NCBI RefSeq assembly: GCF_900128415.1
Contig: NZ_LT635772.1
Span: forward strand, 1-64,000
DNA length: 64,000 nt
Reading direction: 5' to 3'
From: Anaerococcus mediterraneensis
Lineage (GTDB): Bacteria; Bacillota; Clostridia; Tissierellales; Peptoniphilaceae
The translations under genes and the position numbers were made by a program. Position 1 is the first letter of the stretch. Each line of letters begins with the position of its first letter. Shown one piece after another: positions 35,574-44,041 of the stretch. Below the pieces are notes generated by a model. The model made no database searches, was not told the origin of the DNA, and saw only the letters and a list, made by a program, of their open reading frames with translations.

Positions 35574-36917
35574 CTAGAATATTACGTCTCCTAAAAGACC
35601 TAATACTAGGGAAACTACTACTGGGATTATAGCGGTTGTTACAGCTATATCCTTGTATGATTCTTTGTGTGTACAGTTAGAAACTGCTAGTAATGTAAGA
35701 ACTGCACCGTTTTGTGGAAGTGTATCTAGACCACCACAAGAGATAGATGCGATCCTGTGCATTGCTGCAACTGGTATATTATTAGCTGCTGCTAGTTCTA
35801 TATATTTTGGTGCAAGAGCTTCTAGAGATATAGATAGACCACCTGATGCAGAACCTGTAGCACCTGCTAGTAAGTTAACTGCTAGGGCTAGTGAGAATAA
35901 TGGTGATCCAGGAAGTTTTAATATTGCATCTGTCAATGTAGCAAATCCTGGCACTACTTTAACTACAGAACCAAATCCTACTGCACAAGCAGTATTCATT
36001 ATAGCTAGTATTGAACCATTAGCTCCATCGTTGATAGCTTGCATAACTGTTTTTAGTTGGTTAGCATTCATCAAGGTACAAATTAAAATACCGCTGATAA
36101 GAGCTACAACTATTGGTTGGTTACCTTCCCATGCTATACCAAAGCTTGATTTAAGTATTTTTGGGAATATGTTTAGCATAAATATAACAACTAAGATTGG
36201 AATCAATCCAGATAGCCAGTGCCATGATGGGATTTTTGACTCATCAAATTCAACTTGAACAAACTTAGGGTCTTCTACAAAGCCCTCTCCACTAGCTTTA
36301 ACTTTCTTTATCCTACGGCTTAGGTAGATATATCCAGGTACTGCCATCAACAATGCTGCCACTATAGAGAACAATGGTGCAGCTGCTGCTGTTGTACCAA
36401 AGAATTTAGTTGGGATTAAGTTTTGGATTTGTGGTGTACCTGGTAGAGCTGTCATTGAGATACCAAATGCACCAAATGCTATTGCACCTGGCAATAATGT
36501 TCTAGGTATATTTGCTTCTCTGTAGATAGCGTATCCCATTGGGTAAACAACGAATACTACTACAAATAGTGATATACCACCATATGTCATTAGTAAGCAT
36601 GGAATGACTACAGATGCTAGGGCCCATTCTTGACCTAAAAATGAGATTATTTTGTTAGCAAGTGATCTTGCTGCACCTGTTGCATCCATTATCTTACCAT
36701 AAACAGCACCTAAGAAGAAGGCTGGGAACCAGGTAATTACATAATTACCAGCACCTGTCATGTAATCTGTTAGGTAGGCATCAAATAGGTTATAACCACT
36801 CATTAGGGCTACAACCATGGCAGCTACTGGAGCTACCCAGATTATTGAATGACCCCTAAAGGCTAGAAACATTAGTAGGAAAAGACCTACCAAGATTCCG
36901 ATTAACGATAAATTCAT
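35574..36917 (-). CDS. GntP family organic acid permease, copy 2
   Basis: 447 residues, about 12 membrane helices, with LLMTYGGISLFVVVFVVYPMG and LLAGATGSASGGLSISLEALAPKYIELA. Like copy 1 it belongs to the branch that includes D-3-hydroxybutyrate permeases. Sitting between a broad CoA-transferase and an (R)-specific hydratase, it most likely imports (R)-3-hydroxybutyrate or a homolog (inference). SD AGAGGTGAATT before ATG; 16 bases after the transferase gene. Confidence 0.88.
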   Translation of the reverse strand: MNLSLIGILVGLFLLMFLAFRGHSIIWVAPVAAMVVALMSGYNLFDAYLTDYMTGAGNYVITWFPAFFLGAVYGKIMDATGAARSLANKIISFLGQEWALASVVIPCLLMTYGGISLFVVVFVVYPMGYAIYREANIPRTLLPGAIAFGAFGISMTALPGTPQIQNLIPTKFFGTTAAAAPLFSIVAALLMAVPGYIYLSRRIKKVKASGEGFVEDPKFVQVEFDESKIPSWHWLSGLIPILVVIFMLNIFPKILKSSFGIAWEGNQPIVVALISGILICTLMNANQLKTVMQAINDGANGSILAIMNTACAVGFGSVVKVVPGFATLTDAILKLPGSPLFSLALAVNLLAGATGSASGGLSISLEALAPKYIELAAANNIPVAAMHRIASISCGGLDTLPQNGAVLTLLAVSNCTHKESYKDIAVTTAIIPVVVSLVLGLLGDVIF

Positions 36918-36933
36918 AATTCACCTCTAAACG

Positions 36934-38493
36934 TTAAATTTTATCTTTTAGTCCCATTAATCCATCATTAAAGATATCTTTATCCATTTCTTTTACATCT
37001 TTTACGATTGGTTTAAAGTCCATATGTGCTAGTATATCTTTTTCTACATCGATGCCAGGAGCTACTTCTGTAAGCTCAACGCCTTCTGATGTTAGTTTGA
37101 ATACTGCTCTTTCTGTGATGTAGGTTACATCTTGTCCTGTAGATAGAGCGTAGTCGCCTGAGAATGTTACTTGTTCTACTTCATCAAGAAGTTTTACAAC
37201 TTTACCTTCATTGTCTATAACAAGCTTTCCATCTTCTACGTGAGATTTAAATCCACCTGCTGTGAATGTACCACAGTAAACAACTTTCTTAGTGTTTTGT
37301 GAGATATTGATAAATCCACCACAACCAGCTATTTTTGGACCAAATTTAGAAACATTGATATTACCTTTTTTATCCATTTGAGCAAGGCCTAGGAATGTAA
37401 CATCAAGTCCACCACCATCATAGAAGTCAAATTGGTTTGGTTGGTCTAGGATACAATCTGGGTTTGTTGTTGCACCAAAGTCGTTACCACCAGCTGGTAC
37501 TCCACCAATTGTTCCTGCTTCTGTTGTAAGGATTAGTCCTTCAACTCCTTCTTCTGCTGCTACTAGGGCAACACCTTCTGGCATACCTATACCAAGGTTT
37601 GTAACAGAGTTTGGAACTAATTCAAGAGCTGCTCTTCTAGCGATGATCTTTCTAGCGTCAAGATCTAAGAATTCTAGACTATCAACTGGAACTTTGATCT
37701 CACCACTGTATGCTGGGTTATATTGAGAACCCCATGTTTGTCTGTGATCTTCAGGATCAGCAACAACTATAGCATCTACATTGATTCCAGGAATCTTAAC
37801 TTTTCTAGAATCAAGAGAACCATATTCAACAACTTTTTCAACTTGAAGAATAACTTTACCACCTGAGTTTTTAGCAGCTTGGGCTAAAACTAGTACATCT
37901 GAGTAACCTGATTCTTTTTCTACAGTTGCGTTACCTTCTGTATCACAATATGTAGCTCTGATAAGTGCCACATCTATTTTTCTAGATGGGTAAAATAGTC
38001 TTTCTTGTCCATCGATTTCTATAAGTTTAACTACATCTTCGTCTTGGCGAGCTAGGTCGTTTAGTTTACCACCCTCTAGTCTTGGGTCAACAAATGTGTT
38101 TAGACCAACAGTTGTAACTAGACCTAGAGAACCAGATCCTATTTCTCTAAATAGTTTAGATATAGAACCTTGTGGTAGGTTGTATGCTGCAACCTTGTTA
38201 TCCATAGCTAGTTTTTGAATTCTTGGTGCTAAGTTCCAGTGACCACCGATGATTTTAGAAAGTATGCCTTCTTCACCTAGGTGGTTAAGACCACGTTCTT
38301 TTCCATCACCTTGTCCTGCTGCATACATTAGTGTTAGATCTTTAGGTGCTTGTTTTTCCAAAAATTCTTCTTTGATTGCCTTAACCAAAGCTTCTGGATG
38401 GTTAGCTCCTACGAATCCACTTGTTGCAATGGTAGCACCATTTTTAACATACTTAGCAATAGCTTCTCTAGCTGTAAGTACTTCTTTTCTCAA
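36934..38493 (-). CDS. Propionate/acetate CoA-transferase type (PCT family), TTG start
   Basis: 519 residues, alpha and beta halves fused as in Pct/YdiF. N-terminal GATIATSGFVGANHPEAL loop; in the beta half NLGIGMPEGVA and LTTEAGTIGGVPAGG, where the Glu of TTEAG is the catalytic nucleophile; GCGGFINIS late. Family members load short-chain and hydroxy acids using acetyl-CoA or butyryl-CoA. The only start fitting SD AAAGGAGG is TTG at 38493. It leads permease and MaoC genes, so it probably activates the imported hydroxy acid. Confidence 0.92.
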   Translation of the reverse strand: MRKEVLTAREAIAKYVKNGATIATSGFVGANHPEALVKAIKEEFLEKQAPKDLTLMYAAGQGDGKERGLNHLGEEGILSKIIGGHWNLAPRIQKLAMDNKVAAYNLPQGSISKLFREIGSGSLGLVTTVGLNTFVDPRLEGGKLNDLARQDEDVVKLIEIDGQERLFYPSRKIDVALIRATYCDTEGNATVEKESGYSDVLVLAQAAKNSGGKVILQVEKVVEYGSLDSRKVKIPGINVDAIVVADPEDHRQTWGSQYNPAYSGEIKVPVDSLEFLDLDARKIIARRAALELVPNSVTNLGIGMPEGVALVAAEEGVEGLILTTEAGTIGGVPAGGNDFGATTNPDCILDQPNQFDFYDGGGLDVTFLGLAQMDKKGNINVSKFGPKIAGCGGFINISQNTKKVVYCGTFTAGGFKSHVEDGKLVIDNEGKVVKLLDEVEQVTFSGDYALSTGQDVTYITERAVFKLTSEGVELTEVAPGIDVEKDILAHMDFKPIVKDVKEMDKDIFNDGLMGLKDKI

Positions 38494-38552
38494 AATGTCC
38501 TCCTTTTATTATAATAAATATTAATACCCCATAAGAAATCATTTGATAAATA

Positions 38553-38635
38553 TGTCTAGACAAAGATGAATATTTAATAATTCACATACTTTTTATTAAA
38601 TTAGTCTAGAATATTCATATATACTCACTTATCAA
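38553..38635 (-). promoter_or_regulatory. Promoter and TCTAGA repeats before the CoA-transferase
   Basis: Minus strand TTGATA (38635-38630), 16 bases, TATTCT (38613-38608). The palindrome TGTCTAGACA (38553-38562) lies in the leader, and a second GTCTAGA (38604-38610) overlaps the -10; they are exactly 50 bases apart, on the same helix face. The remaining gap to 38992 is AT rich and empty as far as I can see. Confidence 0.5.
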
Positions 38636-38992
38636 GTCCTGAAATGGAGTGGTATCAGAAAACAATTTCCTATATAATAAGTTTAACATATATTTAAAAT
38701 CTAATCAATACTTTATTTGTAAATTTTAATTTATTTATATACTCCAAATTTTAAAAAATTCCTTTAATCCTGATATTTGAACAATCAATCCCATCTTTAT
38801 CAAATAAAACAAAAAATAAATGTGCATATTTATTAGTTATTTTTTAATATTTTATATATTTTGAAATTTTTCATAATATTAATTGCTTATATATTAATAG
38901 TGTTTTCATATTTTTACTTTTTATAAATTATTATGCAAAATTACAATAATTTACTTCAATATTTGAAAAAACATTCATATTTTTTAATTATA

Positions 38993-39030
38993 AAAACACC
39001 CCTTATCAAAGTTGACAAGAGGTGTTTTAT
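38993..39030 (-). terminator. Terminator of had-atoE
   Basis: AAAACACC (38993-39000) with GGTGTTTT (39021-39028), extended by CTT/AAG after a one-base mismatch; minus-strand T run follows. Confidence 0.85.
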
Positions 39031-39033
39031 TTA

Positions 39034-40428
39034 TTAGATAAATGAGAATATTGCGGTTATACCGAACATCATCACTGTACCAGCTAACATGACTGTCATA
39101 GAATAACCCATCATGTCTTTAGCTTTTAACTCTGTTATACCTAGTACTGATAGGGCCCAGAACGGTTGAGCAAGGTTTGTTAGAGAGTTACCAAAGGCAA
39201 CTGTAATTGATGTCATGAGTTTGTCAGCATTCATAAGTCCTGCTGCAGTCATTGAAATTGGACCTTGAACAGCCCATTGTCCACCACCAGATGGGACGAA
39301 CATATTGATAATACTAGCTACAAGTAGGTTCATTATATAGAATGTTCCTGGAGTACTTACTGATACAAGACCATTGGCCAAAACATCTACCATGCCTGAG
39401 TATTGGATTATACCCATGATACCAGCATAGAATGGGAATTGGAATATAATTCCTGATGCGTTAGATGTTGAGTTTGCAAAGGCCTTTACATAGTTGGCAA
39501 TTGTACCTTGTAGGATTAGACCTAGGAATAAGAATATACCGTTTAGTGAGTTTAGGTTGAATGCACCAAATCCATCTCTAACTAATAGGTAGATAACATA
39601 TACAAGTCCTACTATACCAAGGCCGGTACCTATAACTCTAGAATTATTTAGTTTTTCACCAACAGAATTAGATTCTTTAACATCTTCTTTATTATCAGAT
39701 TGAGAAAGAATTTTTGATTCTCTTTCAAACATGTCTATTGCGTATTGTGGGATGCTTATTTGTTTACCTTCAGCTGGATGGATTAGGTAAACAAATAAAG
39801 GTGTTAATACCAACATTACTATAGCCATAGTCACATTTAGTGGGTGGAAGATAAATTGTGTAAATGGAATAACTCCCATTGATTCTTCCAAGAAGTGGCC
39901 AGGTGTTGCTATTGATAGACCTACTGATGTAGATAGACCACAGCACCAAGTCATCATACCTGTATAGGCAGCTGCACCAAATAAACCATATGAGAATTGT
40001 TTTTTCTCTCTATAGAATTTTAGACCAATTCTTTTAGCAAGTATAGCACCGATTGTAGTACTTAGTCCGTAGTGAACATAAGATAATAAAATAGCCACAA
40101 ATGAAATTAGGGCTGCTGCTTGTTTAGCATTTTTTGGTTTTTCTGATATTTTTTCTATTATTCTACTAACAGCCTTTGTTTGAGCTACAGCACCACCTGT
40201 TATAACTACAAGGGCCATTTGCATTGCAAAGGTTAGTAGGGTCCAGAATCCTTGCCACCAGTTGTCTAATAGACTTATAGGTGTAGAGTCTGTAAATATT
40301 AATGAGATTATATAGGCTAATACAGTAAGTAGGACCGCAAAAATAGTTGGGTCTGGCATGTATTTTTGTGACCATCTTGTTAGGCTATTACCTATGCCTA
40401 CAATTCCTCTTTCTTTCTTGTTTTCCAT
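39034..40428 (-). CDS. atoE: AtoE family short-chain fatty acid / acetoacetate transporter
   Basis: 464 residues, about 11-13 membrane helices. Typical AtoE stretches: WWQGFWTLLTFAMQMALVVITGGAVA, YVHYGLSTTIGAILAK, FQFPFYAGIMGIIQYSGM and FVPSGGGQWAVQGPI. E. coli AtoE takes up acetoacetate and short-chain acids. It follows a 3-hydroxyacid dehydrogenase, so it probably imports the hydroxy or keto acid used there, or acetoacetate itself. SD AAGGAG; 26 bases after the dehydrogenase gene. Confidence 0.93.
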   Translation of the reverse strand: MENKKERGIVGIGNSLTRWSQKYMPDPTIFAVLLTVLAYIISLIFTDSTPISLLDNWWQGFWTLLTFAMQMALVVITGGAVAQTKAVSRIIEKISEKPKNAKQAAALISFVAILLSYVHYGLSTTIGAILAKRIGLKFYREKKQFSYGLFGAAAYTGMMTWCCGLSTSVGLSIATPGHFLEESMGVIPFTQFIFHPLNVTMAIVMLVLTPLFVYLIHPAEGKQISIPQYAIDMFERESKILSQSDNKEDVKESNSVGEKLNNSRVIGTGLGIVGLVYVIYLLVRDGFGAFNLNSLNGIFLFLGLILQGTIANYVKAFANSTSNASGIIFQFPFYAGIMGIIQYSGMVDVLANGLVSVSTPGTFYIMNLLVASIINMFVPSGGGQWAVQGPISMTAAGLMNADKLMTSITVAFGNSLTNLAQPFWALSVLGITELKAKDMMGYSMTVMLAGTVMMFGITAIFSFI

Positions 40429-40454
40429 AAATTTCTCCTTGAAATCAAGTTATA

Positions 40455-41408
40455 TTATTTATTTTTGTTTTTTTCTATTTCGTCTTTATAAACTGTTTTT
40501 ATTAGATAATCATTGAGGGCTTGGACAGATTCTTCTGTTTGTTCTTTTGTCCATTTTTGATAGCCTTCTAATGTTTTAAATCCAAGTTTATTTTCTTCTT
40601 TAAGTTTGCTTAGAGAATCATTTGGTTCAGGTCTGTTGTACAAGTATTCAACAACGTTCTTTTGAATATTGTATTCTAGATCTACACCTATAAGGTCGAT
40701 ATTTTCCATTGGTCCTATTTGTGGATAACGAAGACCAAAACCATTTCTTACAGCTATATCAACCATCTCTGGGCTAGCTATACCTTGTTCTACTATGTAA
40801 ACTGCTTCTCTCCATACAGCTGTCTGTAGTCTGTTGCCTATAAAGCCAGGAGCATCTTTTTCACAGATAACTGGTTTTTTGCCAAGTTCTGTAAGGATAT
40901 CAAATACTTGTTTTGCAACTTCATCATCAGTATATTCTGATTTTACAATCTCTACTAATGGAAGTAAGTGTGATGGGTTCCAGAAGTGGATATTAACAAA
41001 ACGATTTTTATTTTTTAGGTCCCTACTTAAAATTGTTGGTCCTATAACAGATGAGTTTGATCCAAGAATTGTATCTTCAGCAACTCTAGCCTCAAGATCT
41101 GCAAAAACTTTTCTCTTGATATCTGGATCTTCATAAACTGATTCAATAATCAAATCAGCATTTTTGATCATATCGCTATCGATATCAAGGGTGAATTCGA
41201 TCCTGTTGATTCTGTCTTCTTGTTCTTCTTCACTTATAACGCCATTTTCAACAAGTTTTCTTGTGTTGGTTTTTAGGATAGATTTAATGTCTTTTTCACT
41301 TTTACTACAGATTCCTACATTGTATTTAGGATCCTTGGTAAAAACAAAAGCCATATTAATACCCATGAGTCCGGCACCATAGATTACTACGTTTTTAATA
41401 TCTTTCAT
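40455..41408 (-). CDS. 3-hydroxyacid dehydrogenase of the hydroxyacyl-CoA DH superfamily
   Basis: 317 residues, longer than hbd. Rossmann start VVIYGAGLMGINMAFVF, catalytic His in HFWNPSHLLPLVEIV, and GFGLRYPQIGPMENIDLIG in the C-terminal domain. That last pair resembles L-carnitine and L-gulonate dehydrogenases more than Hbd ([14 protein letters not shown]), so it probably oxidises a free 3-hydroxy acid to a beta-keto acid. A BKACE gene, which cleaves beta-keto acids, diverges from it. It starts with SD AGGAGG under a strong promoter with a GAAAACG motif at the transcription start. Confidence 0.87.
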   Translation of the reverse strand: MKDIKNVVIYGAGLMGINMAFVFTKDPKYNVGICSKSEKDIKSILKTNTRKLVENGVISEEEQEDRINRIEFTLDIDSDMIKNADLIIESVYEDPDIKRKVFADLEARVAEDTILGSNSSVIGPTILSRDLKNKNRFVNIHFWNPSHLLPLVEIVKSEYTDDEVAKQVFDILTELGKKPVICEKDAPGFIGNRLQTAVWREAVYIVEQGIASPEMVDIAVRNGFGLRYPQIGPMENIDLIGVDLEYNIQKNVVEYLYNRPEPNDSLSKLKEENKLGFKTLEGYQKWTKEQTEESVQALNDYLIKTVYKDEIEKNKNK

Positions 41409-41427
41409 AATTCCTCCTAATAATAAA

Positions 41428-41479
41428 TTGAAAACGTTGTTCCTTAATTAATTCTATCATTATGCGAAAATTTTGTCAA
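41428..41479 (-). promoter_or_regulatory. Promoter of the hydroxyacid dehydrogenase-atoE operon
   Basis: Minus strand TTGACA (41479-41474), 17 bases, TAGAAT (41456-41451). TTGAAAACGTTGTT (41428-41441, plus orientation) covers the expected start. TTTTGTCAA (41471-41479) and TTGACAAAA (41494-41502) make a further inverted pair around the -35. Confidence 0.78.
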
Positions 41480-41704
41480 TAATATATCTAGTTTTGACAA
41501 AAATAGATAATTAAAATGCAAGTTTATAAAATTGATTGTAATATTATTAAATGATTTATTTATTACAATAATTTTCTTTCTCCTATAGTACTTATATTCT
41601 GCAATCCAGACTATTTTAATAAAATATTATGATGAATAAAAAAGTATAATTTTTTTTAATGATTTTAATAATAAAAATATATATTTATCCTAAAATACAA
41701 TTTA

Positions 41705-41772
41705 TTGACAAAATCCTATATCTATGCTATTCTAAAACCGAAATATATTTTGTATACCAAGAAAACGTTTTT
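41705..41772 (+). promoter_or_regulatory. Promoter of the BKACE gene with GAAAACG motif
   Basis: TTGACA (41705-41710), 17 bases, TATTCT (41728-41733). AAGAAAACGTTTTT (41759-41772) follows in the leader and resembles a CcpA cre half-palindrome. The 41503-41704 stretch between the two divergent promoters is AT rich with nothing else recognised. Confidence 0.72.
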
Positions 41773-41801
41773 ACATTTATTAAATTAGAAAGGCTAGGAA
41801 G

Positions 41802-42647
41802 ATGAAAAAGACAATTATAACTGTTGCTACAACTGGTGGTTTTACAAAAAGATCTAACAACCCAAATGTACCAATAACTCCAGAGGAAATAGCTAGAGAT
41901 GTCTATGACTGCTGGCAAGCAGGGGCTGCTATTGCCCATTTACATATGAGGGATGAAAATGAAGAAGGAACTATGTCAAAAGAAAAGTTTGAAGAGACTT
42001 TAAATATCCTAAAAAACGACTATCCAGACTGTGACATAGTACTAAACCTCACTACTTCTGGTGATCTTCATGCAACTGACATTACTAGACAGGAGCACCT
42101 AGAACTACTAAGACCAGAAATGTGTTCTTATGATGCTGGTACAATGAACTGGCAGCATTCGAGTCTCTTTGTGAATCACCCTGATTTTCTCAGAGAACTT
42201 GGAAAAAATACAATAAAATGGGATATAAAACCTGAGATAGAAGCTTTTGATCCTGGCATGATTGGCAATGCTGCTTATTACCTAAAAAATGGATTTTTGA
42301 AGGGTCCTCTTTACTTCCAATTTGTAATGGGAGCTGCTGGCGGAATTGAAGGTACTACTAAAAACCTAGTTTTTATGAAAGAAACTATGGATAGGCTTTG
42401 CCCAGGATCAGAATGGTCATGTTTTGGTATAGGAAAGAGCTCTATGGAAATCCTTTATGCAGGTATAGCTCTTGGTGGCCATGTCCGTGTTGGCATGGAA
42501 GATAATGTTAGGTATTCAAAAGATGAGCTAGCAAAAAGTAACCGTCAACTTGTAGAAAGAGCTGTTAGGGTTGTAAAAGAATTTGGAAATAAAGTTGCTA
42601 CTCCTGATGAAGCTAGAGAAATCTTGGGACTTAGGGGTAGGAAATAG
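41802..42647 (+). CDS. BKACE family beta-keto acid cleavage enzyme
   Basis: 281 residues, TIM barrel, formerly DUF849. Zinc ligands H46 and H48 in IAHLHMRD and a Glu in VGMEDN (E233), matching the layout of 3-keto-5-aminohexanoate cleavage enzyme (Kce). These enzymes condense a beta-keto acid with acetyl-CoA and split it into acetoacetate and a new acyl-CoA. The substrate differs widely in the family: 3-keto-5-aminohexanoate, dehydrocarnitine, ketoglutarate-like acids. No lysine-fermentation genes lie nearby; the neighbour is a 3-hydroxyacid dehydrogenase, so the substrate is its product. Acetoacetate can then enter the butyrate pathway. Confidence 0.93.
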   Translation: MKKTIITVATTGGFTKRSNNPNVPITPEEIARDVYDCWQAGAAIAHLHMRDENEEGTMSKEKFEETLNILKNDYPDCDIVLNLTTSGDLHATDITRQEHLELLRPEMCSYDAGTMNWQHSSLFVNHPDFLRELGKNTIKWDIKPEIEAFDPGMIGNAAYYLKNGFLKGPLYFQFVMGAAGGIEGTTKNLVFMKETMDRLCPGSEWSCFGIGKSSMEILYAGIALGGHVRVGMEDNVRYSKDELAKSNRQLVERAVRVVKEFGNKVATPDEAREILGLRGRK

Positions 42648-42690
42648 TTAAATTTCATCCTAAAAATGACCAAAAAATAATATTATATAA

Positions 42691-42735
42691 AAAAGACTCC
42701 TGATTGGTAAAGTCCTAATCAGGAGTCTTTTGTTT
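42691..42735. terminator. Bidirectional terminator between the BKACE and YkvI-like genes
   Basis: AAAAGACTCCTGATT (42691-42705) and AATCAGGAGTCTTTT (42717-42731) pair perfectly over 15 bp with A/T runs on both sides. Confidence 0.95.
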
Positions 42736-42760
42736 TTAATAAAATACAAATTTTAACATT

Positions 42761-44011
42761 TTATACTAAGGGTTCTTCCCCATTGTCTATAGCTTCTTGG
42801 ACAATTTCTTCTACCTTTTCTTCTATGTCGTCATTGTCTATGTGGGATCGATCGATTAGGGTTTCAAGCCTCTTTTCATCTTCTTTGGTAAACTCTATAT
42901 CATCATCAAGTTTTTTTCTCATATAATGTCTGATACCAAGTCTTTTCATCGATTCTCTCCTGATGGCTTTTCTTTCTTTTAGATAGGCTGAAATCAATAT
43001 TCCCATCATAAGGATACCAACATAGCCTATTATAGGATAGAAAATAGAAACTAACTCTTTAAATCCGAGGAAAGATAGACCAAAGCCTACTAGGGTTATT
43101 CCTACAAGGATTATCCTGAATTTTTTCTCATCACCAGCAGAAAATCTTCTTGCAAGTGCATAAAATAGTGAAATCCCAGTATTAAATATCATTCCAAATA
43201 TTATCAAAGCCATGACTAGGCCCAAAATACTGTTTATATCTTGGATAACATAAAGCATAGGTATATCTAGATTGTAGATATCCTCTACCCTCAAAAACAA
43301 GGTTAATGATATCATCAAACCCATCAATCCTACAATAGCTCCACCAAAAAGTCCACCCTTGCCGGCATCTTCTGTATTAAGTTCGTCCCCGCCTAATACA
43401 AAACCCATAGATACTGCTGTCATGAGGTTCATTCCAAAATAATTAAGAATAGCAAATACAGGATTTTTAAAATTCGCTGGGAGTGTCTTAGCAAAATTAT
43501 CAAGCTGGGCCCAATTAAAATCAGATTTTTCTAGTGTAAAAACAAAACCAATCAAGGCAAATACCAGTATAAATGGTGTAAATGATCCTATTATTTGGCT
43601 AACCTTAGAAAAATCCATCATACCAACTACTATTATCAAAAGAGCACAGACTACCCTACCTATATTTTGATTTATACCAAAAGCTTGGTTAAGGTTAGAC
43701 CCAGCTCCTGCTATCATTACAAATCCAATTACAAAACAAGTAAAAATAAGTGAATAATCCATAAATTTAGAAATAAATTTATTAGTTATTTCATCAAATA
43801 CTTCCGAATGATCAGTTGCCAGGTAATGACTTCCAAGTATAAGTAGGACACCACCTATAATTATATGGAGTATAGCAACAACTATCATACTTACCATGCC
43901 GGATATACCAAGGCTAACAAAGTATTGCAAGAGCTCCTGGCCAGATGCAAGGCCCGCCCCAGTCAGCACTCCTACATAGGCAAGCATAAGCGTAAAAACT
44001 TTTTTGTTCAT
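42761..44011 (-). CDS. YkvI-like membrane transporter homolog
   Basis: 416 residues, about ten membrane helices (residues 1-345) in an APC/LeuT-like pattern, beginning with MLAYVGVLTGAGLASGQELLQYF, where the unwound first helix GAGLASGQE is typical of this group. The last ~70 residues are a charged cytoplasmic tail (DDDIEFTKEDEKRLETLIDR). Substrate unknown. It lies 30 bases after the CmpB-like gene and likely shares its transcript. Confidence 0.8.
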   Translation of the reverse strand: MNKKVFTLMLAYVGVLTGAGLASGQELLQYFVSLGISGMVSMIVVAILHIIIGGVLLILGSHYLATDHSEVFDEITNKFISKFMDYSLIFTCFVIGFVMIAGAGSNLNQAFGINQNIGRVVCALLIIVVGMMDFSKVSQIIGSFTPFILVFALIGFVFTLEKSDFNWAQLDNFAKTLPANFKNPVFAILNYFGMNLMTAVSMGFVLGGDELNTEDAGKGGLFGGAIVGLMGLMISLTLFLRVEDIYNLDIPMLYVIQDINSILGLVMALIIFGMIFNTGISLFYALARRFSAGDEKKFRIILVGITLVGFGLSFLGFKELVSIFYPIIGYVGILMMGILISAYLKERKAIRRESMKRLGIRHYMRKKLDDDIEFTKEDEKRLETLIDRSHIDNDDIEEKVEEIVQEAIDNGEEPLV

Positions 44012-44041
44012 AATTCCTCCAATAAGAGCTTATCTAAGATA

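Noticed and set aside
35653-36258. 201-codon plus-strand frame
   Set aside because: Antisense to the second GntP permease gene, no SD or promoter, no recognisable protein.
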